Shown here: positions 5,024 through 12,969 of the stretch, one piece after another
How positions within the stretch are numbered: position 1 is the stretch's first letter
Layout: the number at the start of each line of letters is the position of its first letter
From: an uncultured Lachnospiraceae bacterium
GTDB taxonomy: Bacteria > Bacillota > Clostridia > Lachnospirales > Lachnospiraceae
Length of the DNA: 13,122 nt
Reading direction: 5' to 3'
NCBI GenBank assembly: GCA_946549155.1
Contig: CAMNQN010000079.1
Coordinates: forward strand, 1-13,122
Made by a program: the position numbers and the translations under genes
The notes under the pieces: model-generated
Database searches by the model: none
Seen by the model: only the letters and a program-made list of their open reading frames with translations
What the model was told of the DNA's origin: nothing

Positions 5024-6046
5024 ATGAAGAAAAGATTAGCAATGGTTTTATCGTTGGGAATGGCTCTTTCCATGATGGGAGGCTTTGCCTGCCAGGCAGA
5101 GGAGGGCAAGACGCTGAAACTGGGTATTTCCTGGACGCATTACAATGATTCCCTGTTCTATAGCTGGGGCGAGGGACTGGAAAAGATTATGGAGGAGACC
5201 TGCAAGGATCACGGTTATGATTCTGTGGAATGGGTAAGTATCGTGGCGGAGGACGACGCAGCCAAGCAGGCGGCCGATATCTCCGATCTGATCACCCAGG
5301 ACTGTGACGCGATTATCGCTTACGCCTATGATAATCAGGCGATTGCCAGCTCTGTAAAGGAAGCGCAGGAGGCGGGCATTCCCATCGTGCTTTGGGACAG
5401 AGATGAGGCGGAGGGTGCTACTCCGGAAGCCGATTTGTTTATCGGACTGGATACCTATAATCAGGCTTACCTGGCAGGAAAGGCCTTCTTCCAGAAGATG
5501 ATCGACGCAGGCGAGACGCCCACCGATATCATCTCCATCATGGGCGCTACCAATGACAACAACGCGCTGAACCGTCAGAAGGGATTCGAGGATGCGGCTG
5601 CGGAATTTGATCTGGAAATCAAGCAGACGGTTCCCTCTGACTGGGATTCGGAGAAAGCGCTGACAGGCTTTACCGCCGCCTGGCAGGCAAATCCCGGCAG
5701 CAACTGTGTCCTGATCGCTTCTGACTTTATTGTGACATCTGTTCAGACTGTGCTGGAAGCGAACGACGCATGGTATCCTGCGGGAGAAGAGGATCATGTA
5801 TGGATCTGCTCACAGGATGGCTTCCCCACCGGCGTAAAATTCATGCAGGAGGGCTACATGGATTATTCCGGAATGTACAACGTGGATGGCATGTGTGAAA
5901 ACTTCGCCAACGCGGTGTATGATCTGATCGACGGAACTTATGAAGGAGAAGCAAAGCTTTATACGGAGCCTATGGTGGTTGACGCTGCAGACGTTGATAC
6001 GATAGAGCTGTGGGGTGCAAATTACATGGATGAGGCGGCAGAGTAA
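5024..6046 (+). CDS. Sugar ABC transporter substrate-binding protein (RbsB/XylF type, periplasmic-binding-protein family 1/4)
   Basis: A 340-residue exported solute-binding protein for a CUT2 sugar transporter. Residues 1-25 are a signal peptide (MKKR, a hydrophobic core, then GGFACQA). The Cys has a poor lipobox (GFAC instead of LxxC), so it may be lipid-anchored at Cys23 or cut after CQA; a Gram-positive cell would need the lipid to retain it. The mature part has two-lobed sugar-binding hallmarks: start LKLGISWTHYNDSLFYSWGE, DAIIAYAYDNQAIASSVKEA (95-114), GIPIVLWDRDE (118-128) with Arg126, NDNNALNRQKGF (177-188), IASDF (231-235) and ICSQDGFPTG (261-270). ATG 5024 has AGGAGG 9 bp upstream; an in-frame GTG at 5018 is only 3 bp from it and less likely. 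First gene of the transporter array; the sugar bound cannot be read from the sequence. Confidence 0.92.
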   Translation: MKKRLAMVLSLGMALSMMGGFACQAEEGKTLKLGISWTHYNDSLFYSWGEGLEKIMEETCKDHGYDSVEWVSIVAEDDAAKQAADISDLITQDCDAIIAYAYDNQAIASSVKEAQEAGIPIVLWDRDEAEGATPEADLFIGLDTYNQAYLAGKAFFQKMIDAGETPTDIISIMGATNDNNALNRQKGFEDAAAEFDLEIKQTVPSDWDSEKALTGFTAAWQANPGSNCVLIASDFIVTSVQTVLEANDAWYPAGEEDHVWICSQDGFPTGVKFMQEGYMDYSGMYNVDGMCENFANAVYDLIDGTYEGEAKLYTEPMVVDAADVDTIELWGANYMDEAAE

Positions 6047-6121
6047 TTCTGATACGGCGTTCGACGGGTTTATTATGGTAATTCCAGATAAACAGGATAT
6101 TTTTGTGAAATAAAGATACAG

Positions 6122-6183
6122 TGGCTGCCGCACAATGCAAAATGGGAATTCCCTGCTTGACATTTGCGGCAGCCATTCTTATT
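6122..6183 (+). terminator. Intercistronic hairpin after the binding-protein gene (attenuator or mRNA stabiliser)
   Basis: TGGCTGCCGCA (6122-6132) pairs perfectly with TGCGGCAGCCA (6165-6175) over 11 bp, with a 32-nt loop containing the palindrome GGGAATTCCC (6144-6153). It is followed by TTCTTATT, a weak T-tract. Such a hairpin between a binding protein and its permeases usually makes the binding protein the most abundant product, by partial termination or 3' protection. It occupies the 176-bp gap, which holds no gene. Confidence 0.65.
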
Positions 6184-6222
6184 ACGGATAGTTTCATAAA
6201 CAGGGAAGGAAAGTAGACGAAG

Positions 6223-7218
6223 ATGAGCGAAAAAATGAGAGAGGCGGCAGGAGGGGAAAAGAATGGCCGGCCGCTGTCTGAACTATTAAAAAATGGCAAT
6301 ACCATAATGATGCTGCTGATCATTGCTGCGCTGCTTATTCTAAGTATTGCAATTCCCAGATTTATGTCCGTGGGGAATATTTTTAATCTTCTCGTTCAGG
6401 CCAGCGTCATCGGCCTTCCGGCCATTGGGCTGACGTTTATTATCATCACGGCGGGAATTGATTTATCTCTGCCCACGAATATGGCGTGCAGCGCCATTCT
6501 GGGATGCCTGATCATGCAGAAAACACAGAATGTAGTGTTGGGCGTGCTTTCTATTTTGTTTTTTGCGGTGCTGTTCGGGTGCATCAATGGTTTTTCGGTT
6601 GCTGTGCTGAAAATGGTGCCCATGATTGTGACTCTGGCGATTCAGACGCTGAATACCGGTATTTCTAATTTTTGCACCCAGGGCACCAGCATCGGCGGCC
6701 TTCCGGAGAGCTTTTCCAGAATTTTTGCCGGATCCATTGGCGGGGTTGTGCCGGTTTCGGTTCTGGTCTTTTTGGTGGTGGCGGTTATCATGCACCAGGT
6801 TTTGGCTAAGACCATATTCGGGCGTCAGCTTTTCCAGACGGGTATCAATGAGCGGGCGGCCAGGGTGAACGGCATTAATACCACAAAAATCCTTTTCTGC
6901 ATTTATGTAATCGGCGGAGTGATGGCAGGAATCAACGGTGTGCTGACGGCGGCGCGGCTGAATTCCGCAGGCCCCACCATGGGCCCGGCCAGCGCGTTTA
7001 ACAATATTGTCTGCGCCTGCGTGCTGGGAGGCGCCAGTGTCTGGGGCGGAAAGGGCAGCATTCTGGGCACGGTGTTCGGAAGCATTGTGATGGCAATTAT
7101 TACGAATGTGATGAATCTGCTGAATGTGGATTTCTTTGCCACCTATGTGGTCAAGGGCCTGGTGATTATTGTTGTCTGCTATCTGGATGTGCTTAGAAAT
7201 CGCGTAAAGGAGAATTAG
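6223..7218 (+). CDS. Sugar ABC transporter permease 1 (RbsC/XylH type)
   Basis: A 331-residue polytopic protein of the branched-chain/sugar permease family (BPD_transp_2). A basic cytoplasmic N-terminus of about 25 residues precedes eight or more hydrophobic segments. Family motifs: GLPAIGLTFIIITAGIDLSL in the N-terminal half, the coupling-helix region GINERAARVNGINTTK, where the ATPase docks, and CVLGGASVWGGKGSILGTVFG near the C-terminus. The start is ATG 6223 with GGGAAGGA about 12 bp upstream; an in-frame ATG at 6235 is possible. Its stop lies 3 bp before the ATPase start, and the ATPase ribosome binding site is inside its last codons, implying translational coupling. With the second permease at 8738 it probably forms a heterodimeric channel. 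Confidence 0.92.
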   Translation: MSEKMREAAGGEKNGRPLSELLKNGNTIMMLLIIAALLILSIAIPRFMSVGNIFNLLVQASVIGLPAIGLTFIIITAGIDLSLPTNMACSAILGCLIMQKTQNVVLGVLSILFFAVLFGCINGFSVAVLKMVPMIVTLAIQTLNTGISNFCTQGTSIGGLPESFSRIFAGSIGGVVPVSVLVFLVVAVIMHQVLAKTIFGRQLFQTGINERAARVNGINTTKILFCIYVIGGVMAGINGVLTAARLNSAGPTMGPASAFNNIVCACVLGGASVWGGKGSILGTVFGSIVMAIITNVMNLLNVDFFATYVVKGLVIIVVCYLDVLRNRVKEN

Positions 7219-7221
7219 GGT

Positions 7222-8703
7222 ATGGCTGAGAAAACGACAACACTGGAAATAAGAAATATTTCAAAGGTATTTCCCGGAGTCCGTGCGCTGAACCAGGTGA
7301 ACATCCAGGCGAAGGGCGGCGAGATTGTGGGGCTGATCGGCGTAAACGGCGCGGGAAAGTCTACGCTGATGAATATTCTCGGCGGCATCCACCCTCAGAC
7401 GGAGGGGGAAATCCTCATCGACGGCCAGGAGGTGCGAATCGAGAGTCCGAAAGATGCGGAAAAATACGGGATCGGGTTTATCCATCAGGAACCGGTAATG
7501 TTTCAGCATATGACGGTGGCGGAGAATATTTCCATATCCCGGCTTCACGGGAAGATCAATTACCGGGAGCTGAACGAGACTGCCAGGAAATATCTGGACA
7601 GGATGGGATGCGACATTAACCCCAGGGCGAAGGTGCGGGACCTTCCCATCGGAGAACGGCAGATGGTGGAGATTGCCCGGGCACTTTCCTCCGGAGGAAA
7701 AATTCTGCTGTTCGATGAGCCCACGGCCTCCTTTACGGATGCGGAAAAGAATCGGCTTTTTGAGGTGATTCGTGAGCTGAAACGGAAGGGCTCCTGCATT
7801 TTCTTTATCTCTCACTTTCTGGATGAAGTGGCGGAGCTGACGGACCGGACCATCGTGCTGCGGGACGGGCGGGTGGTGATCGAGGGAAACACCGCCGAGA
7901 TTACCCGGGAACAGATCCTGCAGAATATGATCGGCGGAAAGGTAGCGGAGGTGACGGCCGGGAAGGAGCGCAGCTTCGATCAGGTGGTGATGAAGGTGGA
8001 GGGCTTAACCAGAGGCTCGAAGCCGGATCGGGTCAGCTTTAAGCTGCACCGGGGCGAGGTGCTGGGAATCTGGGGGCTGATGGGCTCCGGAAGGACGGAG
8101 ACTTTGCGGGCGATCTATGGGCTGGATAAGCCGGATGCGGGATCCATATACCTGGATCTGGAGGACGGCAGGGGCCTGCGGAGGGTGACGCCGAAGGAGA
8201 CGAGAGAGCTTTTCGGGTATGTGACGGAAGCGCGTCATGACGACGGCTGCCTGCTTCCCTGGAGCGTTTGGGAAAATATGTCCGCGCCGAATCTGCCCTC
8301 CTATAAAAAGAAGCTGTTCCTGGATTATGGAAGGCAGCGGCAGGATAGTGAGGAATACTGCAAAAAGCTGAATGTGAAAACCGCTTCCATTTATACGAGG
8401 ATGGAATCCTTATCCGGCGGCAATCAGCAGAAGGTGATCATGGCGAAATGGCTGATTCGCAGGCCGAAAGTATTTCTGATTGACGAACCCACCCGGGGGG
8501 TGGATGTGGGAGCCAAGGCGGAAATACAGAAAATGATCCGAAAACTGGCGGAGGAGGGGACGGCCTGTCTGGTGGTTTCCTCCGAGATAGAGGAGATTTC
8601 CGCAGTGTGCGACCGGGTGATCGTGTTAAACCGCGGAAGGATAAGCGGAGAATTGAAAAAGAGCGAAATCGCGAAAGAGGCTCTGATGCACCTTTGTGTC
8701 TGA
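7222..8703 (+). CDS. Sugar ABC transporter ATP-binding protein (RbsA/MglA type, two fused ATPase domains)
   Basis: A 493-residue cytoplasmic ATPase with the tandem domain layout and length of RbsA. Domain 1: Walker A GVNGAGKST (40-48), signature LPIGERQ (141-147), Walker B ILLFDE (161-166), switch His198. Domain 2 is degenerate in the family's usual way: Walker A GLMGSGRTE (285-293) with Arg instead of Lys, signature LSGGNQQ (397-403), Walker B VFLIDE (417-422), and SSE instead of a switch His (453-455). One site should hydrolyse ATP and the other act structurally. AAAGGAG at 7206-7212 sits within the end of the preceding permease gene, 9 bp before ATG 7222. It lies between the two permease genes, as in some double-permease CUT2 systems (compare Rha and Lsr transporters). 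Confidence 0.95.
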   Translation: MAEKTTTLEIRNISKVFPGVRALNQVNIQAKGGEIVGLIGVNGAGKSTLMNILGGIHPQTEGEILIDGQEVRIESPKDAEKYGIGFIHQEPVMFQHMTVAENISISRLHGKINYRELNETARKYLDRMGCDINPRAKVRDLPIGERQMVEIARALSSGGKILLFDEPTASFTDAEKNRLFEVIRELKRKGSCIFFISHFLDEVAELTDRTIVLRDGRVVIEGNTAEITREQILQNMIGGKVAEVTAGKERSFDQVVMKVEGLTRGSKPDRVSFKLHRGEVLGIWGLMGSGRTETLRAIYGLDKPDAGSIYLDLEDGRGLRRVTPKETRELFGYVTEARHDDGCLLPWSVWENMSAPNLPSYKKKLFLDYGRQRQDSEEYCKKLNVKTASIYTRMESLSGGNQQKVIMAKWLIRRPKVFLIDEPTRGVDVGAKAEIQKMIRKLAEEGTACLVVSSEIEEISAVCDRVIVLNRGRISGELKKSEIAKEALMHLCV

Positions 8704-8737
8704 ACGCCGGTTTTTGTAAATGAGAGGATAGGATGTC

Positions 8738-9727
8738 ATGGAAACAAAACAGCTAAATAAAAAGACGGTTACGATCAAAAATTTCTTGATTAAATATGCG
8801 CTGTTCCTTCTTATTATTTTGCTCTGGTGCGTATATGGGGCGAACAGTCCATATTTTTTCACAGCAAAAAATGTGCGGTCGCTGCTGATGAACGCGGCTC
8901 CGCTTCTGGTGTATGCCACGGGAATGACCTACATTCTGGTCCTGGGGGAGATTGATCTTTCCATAGGCTCTGTGGGAGCGGTTGCCGCGGCGGTCTGGAT
9001 TATCAGTATGACGGAGTATCAGGTATCCCTGCCTGTGGCCTTTCTTCTGGCCATGGGAACCGGCATGATCTGCGGCATGATTACCGGCACATTGGTGGTG
9101 AAGCTGAAGATCAATGCGTTTATGGTTTCTCTGGGAATGCAGTTCCTGCTGAGAGGTATCTGCTATTTTCTGGCCAACGGAGAACAGATTCTGACGCCGG
9201 AGTGTGTGCACCGCTTTGCAAAATTCCGGATTTTCCGGATTTCGCCGCTGGTGTATATCAGCCTGCTGATTGCGGTTGTGATGGCGCTGATTTATCGCTA
9301 CACCTCCTATGGAAGAAAGGTGCAGGCCTGCGGATGCAACCGGAAGGCAGCCCAGACGGTGGGAATCAATGTGGGAAGGACAAAGTGGATCGCGTTTGTG
9401 CTCAGCGGGACGCTGGCCGGAATCGCGGGAGCGTTTCAGTGCATCAATGTGGGTATGCTGCTTCCCAACAGTATTGGATCCGGCAGTGAGTTCCTGGCGA
9501 TTACAGCCTGCGTGCTGGGGGGTACATCCCTGGCCGGCGGCGTGGGAAGCATTGTGCCGGGAACGCTGATTGGCGTTATTTTCTATTACAGTATCGAAAA
9601 TGGGCTGGGGCTGTTGGGGGCCAATGTATATCTGTATCCCATTGTCCGGGGTATTGTGATTTATCTGGCCATGGTGACAGATTCCCTGAAGCGTTCTGTC
9701 AGTGTGAAGGGCGGAACAGAAGAATAA
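8738..9727 (+). CDS. Sugar ABC transporter permease 2 (RbsC/XylH type)
   Basis: A 329-residue polytopic permease of the same family as the gene at 6223 but clearly divergent in sequence. Motifs: YATGMTYILVLGEIDLSIGS (the permease ILxxGxIDLS signature), the coupling region ACGCNRKAAQTVGINVGRTK, and ACVLGGTSLAGGVGSIVPGT. The start at 8738 is preceded by a GAGGATAGGA-type site 4-13 bp upstream; 34 bp separate it from the ATPase stop. Having two unlike permeases rather than one homodimer gene is a minority arrangement in CUT2 systems and suggests an asymmetric channel. It is closely followed (12 bp) by the first isomerase, so transport and catabolism share one transcript. Confidence 0.92.
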   Translation: METKQLNKKTVTIKNFLIKYALFLLIILLWCVYGANSPYFFTAKNVRSLLMNAAPLLVYATGMTYILVLGEIDLSIGSVGAVAAAVWIISMTEYQVSLPVAFLLAMGTGMICGMITGTLVVKLKINAFMVSLGMQFLLRGICYFLANGEQILTPECVHRFAKFRIFRISPLVYISLLIAVVMALIYRYTSYGRKVQACGCNRKAAQTVGINVGRTKWIAFVLSGTLAGIAGAFQCINVGMLLPNSIGSGSEFLAITACVLGGTSLAGGVGSIVPGTLIGVIFYYSIENGLGLLGANVYLYPIVRGIVIYLAMVTDSLKRSVSVKGGTEE

Positions 9728-9739
9728 GGAGAAGAGAAG

Positions 9740-11158
9740 ATGAAAAAATTTAAAGTGGGATTGCTTACGATGTCGGACGGGCGTCCTTATCTGCACAATC
9801 TGCAGTACGAGATGAATATGGGCTACCAGTCGGATATTAAAAGACGGCTGGAGGAAACCGGATGCGTGGAGGTGGTGGAGGGAGAATATCCCATTAACTC
9901 CAATACCGCTGCCAAGGAACAGGCGGAAAGGCTGAAGGAAGCCGGTGTGGAGATGACGATTTTTAATTACGCGATCTGGTGCTATCCGCAGTATACGGCG
10001 GTGGCCGCCAATTTTGCGCCGGGCCCCTATCTGCTGTTCTGCAATATCCACCCGTCGGAATGCGGGATGGTGGGAATGATGGCGGCCTCCGGCAGCCTGG
10101 ATCAGATGGAGCGGAAGCATACCCGTATTTTCGGCTCGATTATGGAGGAGGAAGTGCGGGACAAGGTGATGAGCTATATCCGGGCCGCCTGTGCGGTAAA
10201 CCGGCTGCGGGGCCTGACCTACGGCAACTTTGGCGGCCGTCCCATGGGCATGTACACCACGGTGGCCAACCTTGCGCAGTGGCAGAGAATGTTCGGTATT
10301 GATGTGGAAAATATCGAGCAGTATGAGATTATGAAATACGGAAATGAGATTCCCCAGGAGAAGGTGACCCATGCCCGGAAATGGCTGGAGGAGCGTGTGG
10401 GTAAAATTGCCTATAATGACAGTAATTTTACGCCGGAAAAGCTGGAAACCCAGATCCGTTCCTACTATGCGCTGAGGGAAATTATTGCGGAACGGGGCTT
10501 GGATTTCATCGGAATCAAGGCCCACGGCGATCTGACGGACTGGTATGTGACCATGGACCTGGCGGAGGCGTTTCTCAATGATCCCTATGACTGGGACGGC
10601 CCCCATGAGCCGGTGGTGGCGGCCACGGAGTCCGATATGGACGGCGCCCTGACCATGCAGATTATGAAGGTGCTGGCCGGAACGCCGGTACTGTTCGCCG
10701 ATGTGCGCCATTACGAGAAATCGGCGGACTGCTGGTTCTTCGGAAATTCCGGGACCCATGCCACCTATTTTGCGGGACACAGCATGATTCCGGAGGAGAA
10801 TTTGAAGCATGTTTCCTTCCTTCCGGAATCGAAGGATTACCCGGCGGGAGGCGGATCCGTTCATCACTTTGCGGCGCCCGGGAAGGTGACGCTGGCACGG
10901 CTTGCCAGAAAAGGGGATAATTATTATCTGACGATTGTGCCGGGGGAGATCGTCCAGTTTGAGAGGGAAAGGATGGAGGAGCTGGGCAATACCGCTACGC
11001 CGGCCTGGCCCATTGCCTTTACCAGATGCCAGGTGTCTGCGGAGGAATTTATCAGAAAGTATCCCTGCAATCATATTCACGGAGTGTACGGCGATTATGT
11101 GGAGGAACTGAAAGCGGTGGCGGATATCCTTGGGATTCCCTGCCAGATATTGAAATAA
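9740..11158 (+). CDS. L-fucose/L-arabinose isomerase-fold protein, about 470 aa (FucI-related, substrate unknown)
   Basis: A 472-residue protein related to L-fucose isomerase (COG2407-like) but shorter than FucI and not orthologous to the adjacent one. Shared features: GGRPMGMYT (165-173), equivalent to the GGxSMG loop of FucI; ATESDMDGALTM (295-306) and VLFADVRHY (317-325), which align with the FucI metal-binding Glu and Asp (here Glu297 and Asp321); and PCNHIHG (442-448), which supplies a candidate third ligand (His445 or His447). All catalytic ligands thus seem retained, predicting a Mn2+-dependent aldose-ketose isomerase. This broad family includes enzymes for other sugars; a sulfoquinovose-type isomerase is a possible alternative, but no sulfosugar transaldolase or export gene is present. 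The start has AAGGAG just upstream. It lies 12 bp after permease 2 and 41 bp before fucI. Confidence 0.8.
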   Translation: MKKFKVGLLTMSDGRPYLHNLQYEMNMGYQSDIKRRLEETGCVEVVEGEYPINSNTAAKEQAERLKEAGVEMTIFNYAIWCYPQYTAVAANFAPGPYLLFCNIHPSECGMVGMMAASGSLDQMERKHTRIFGSIMEEEVRDKVMSYIRAACAVNRLRGLTYGNFGGRPMGMYTTVANLAQWQRMFGIDVENIEQYEIMKYGNEIPQEKVTHARKWLEERVGKIAYNDSNFTPEKLETQIRSYYALREIIAERGLDFIGIKAHGDLTDWYVTMDLAEAFLNDPYDWDGPHEPVVAATESDMDGALTMQIMKVLAGTPVLFADVRHYEKSADCWFFGNSGTHATYFAGHSMIPEENLKHVSFLPESKDYPAGGGSVHHFAAPGKVTLARLARKGDNYYLTIVPGEIVQFERERMEELGNTATPAWPIAFTRCQVSAEEFIRKYPCNHIHGVYGDYVEELKAVADILGIPCQILK

Positions 11159-11199
11159 CGGGGAACAAAATTACAGGATAGAATCAGAAGGAGAGAAGA

Positions 11200-12969
11200 A
11201 TGCAGACATATCCGGCGATTGGGATTCGGCCCATTATTGATGCGCGCCGTCTCGGGATTCGGGACGAGCTGGAGGGAAAAACAAGGCAGATGGCGGAGGC
11301 TGCCAAAGAATTGATCGAAAAAAATGTATTTTACGCGGACGGTACGCCGGCGCGGTGCGTGATCGCTTCCGGCAGTATTGCCGGCGGCGAGGAGGCGGCC
11401 CGCGCCGAAGCGGAGTTTTCAAAACAGAACGTGTGCGCTACGCTGAGCGTGACGCCCAGCTGGTGCTATCCTCTGGAAACCATTGACTTGAATCCCATGA
11501 ATGTGAAGGCAATCTGGGGCTTTAACGGAACGGAGCGTCCCGGCGCGGTGTATCTGGCGGCTGCCATGTCCGCCCATAATCAGATGGGGATTCCGGTATT
11601 CTCCATTTACGGGCGGGATGTTCAGGATATGGAGGACACTGCGATTCCGGAGGATGTCCAGGAAAAGCTTCTCCGGTTTGCCCAGTGCGCTTTGGCGGTG
11701 GGGCAGATGAGGAACAAATCCTATGTCAGCATCGGCGGCATATCCATGGGGATCATGAGCTCTCAGCTGGATCCGAAATTCTATATTCAGTATTTGGGCA
11801 TGCGCCCGGAGTGGATCGATATGACGGAGATTCTGCGCCGGATCCAGCTGAAGATTTATGATGAGGAGGAGTATGAGCGGGCGTTATCCTGGATACGGGC
11901 CAACTGCCCGGAGGGCTTCGACAAGAACCGGGCCGATCTGAAGCATACACCGGAACAAAAGGAGAAGGAATGGGAATTTATCGCCAAGATGACGCTGATC
12001 ATCCGGGATATCATGCTGGGCAATGAGAAGCTGGGCGACAAGGGATGGCAGGAGGAAGCGCTGGGAAAGAACGCGCTGTTCTGCGGCTTCCAGGGACAGC
12101 GTTCCTGGACGGACTGGCAGCCCAACGGAGATTTCACAGAGGCTATTCTGAATTCCAGCTTCGACTGGAACGGGAAAAAGCAGCCCAGGATCTGTGCGAC
12201 GGAGAGCGACAACTTAAACGGCCTGTCCATGGTACTTTGCAATCTGCTGACGGGGCGGGCGCCCGGCTTTGCGGATGTGCGCTGCTACTGGAGCCCGGAG
12301 GCGGTGGAACGGGTCAGCGGATGGAAGCCGGAGGGAAGAGCGGCCGGCGGCTTTATCCATTTGATCAATTCCGGTTCGGCCTGTCTGGACGCCTGCGGGG
12401 AGAGCAGGGATGAAAACGGGCAGCCGGTAATGAAGCGGTGGTGGGAGATGACCCAGAAGGACATCGACGCCTGCCTGAAGGTGACCGACTGGTGCCCGGC
12501 CAGCCTGACAGAGTTCCGGGGCGGCGGCTTTTCCTCCCATTTCCGCACAAATGCGGAGATGCCGATGACAATGGTTCGCGTGAATCTGGTGGAGGGAGTC
12601 GGCCCGACCCTGCAGATCGCGGAGGGCTACAGCTGTGTGCTGCCGCAGCAGGTACATCAGATTATTGATCAACGGACAGATCCCACCTGGCCCTGTACCT
12701 GGTTCGCGCCCAGGATCAGCGGACAGAACGCGTTTCGGGATGTGTATTCCATGATGGCAAACTGGGGCTCTAACCACGGATGCTTTGCCTATGGACATAT
12801 CGGCGCGCAGCTCATTACGCTGGCTTCCATGCTGCGGATTCCGGTGACCATGCACAATGTGGACACGGATAAGATATTCCGCCCCCACACCTGGTCCGGA
12901 TTTGGGACAGAGTCGCCGGAGGCAGCGGACTTTAAGGCCTGCGCGTATTATGGGCCTTTATACAGATAG
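11200..12969 (+). CDS. fucI: L-fucose isomerase (also D-arabinose / D-altrose isomerase activity in the family)
   Basis: A 589-residue enzyme collinear with E. coli FucI (591 aa). Shared blocks include IGIRPIIDARRLGIR (7-21), NPMNVKAIWGFNGTERPGAV (98-117), GFQGQRSWTDWQPNGDFTEA (296-315), INSGSACLD (389-397) and ASMLRIPVTMHNV (542-554). The Mn2+ and catalytic residues are all present: Glu335, Asp359 and His526, each offset by two from E. coli Glu337, Asp361 and His528. FucI interconverts L-fucose and L-fuculose, D-arabinose and D-ribulose, and in some bacteria D-altrose and D-psicose. The start has AAGGAG 7-12 bp upstream. The usual fuculokinase, aldolase and fucose permease genes are absent here; instead the gene ends a transporter-double-isomerase array opposite a ketose 3-epimerase, so L-fucose need not be the substrate. 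Confidence 0.94.
   Translation: MQTYPAIGIRPIIDARRLGIRDELEGKTRQMAEAAKELIEKNVFYADGTPARCVIASGSIAGGEEAARAEAEFSKQNVCATLSVTPSWCYPLETIDLNPMNVKAIWGFNGTERPGAVYLAAAMSAHNQMGIPVFSIYGRDVQDMEDTAIPEDVQEKLLRFAQCALAVGQMRNKSYVSIGGISMGIMSSQLDPKFYIQYLGMRPEWIDMTEILRRIQLKIYDEEEYERALSWIRANCPEGFDKNRADLKHTPEQKEKEWEFIAKMTLIIRDIMLGNEKLGDKGWQEEALGKNALFCGFQGQRSWTDWQPNGDFTEAILNSSFDWNGKKQPRICATESDNLNGLSMVLCNLLTGRAPGFADVRCYWSPEAVERVSGWKPEGRAAGGFIHLINSGSACLDACGESRDENGQPVMKRWWEMTQKDIDACLKVTDWCPASLTEFRGGGFSSHFRTNAEMPMTMVRVNLVEGVGPTLQIAEGYSCVLPQQVHQIIDQRTDPTWPCTWFAPRISGQNAFRDVYSMMANWGSNHGCFAYGHIGAQLITLASMLRIPVTMHNVDTDKIFRPHTWSGFGTESPEAADFKACAYYGPLYR

Noticed and set aside
8753..11080. A 775-codon open frame on the minus strand opposite permease 2 and the 472-aa isomerase
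   Set aside because: It is antisense to two clear family genes, has no recognisable domain and a His/Arg/Gln-rich composition, as expected from reading the complement of GC-biased codons.
11200..12969. A straightforward L-fucose utilisation operon
   Set aside because: FucI itself is clear, but no fuculokinase, fuculose-phosphate aldolase, FucP or mutarotase is in the window, and the ketose 3-epimerase has no role in the standard fucose route; so fucose is kept only as one possibility.
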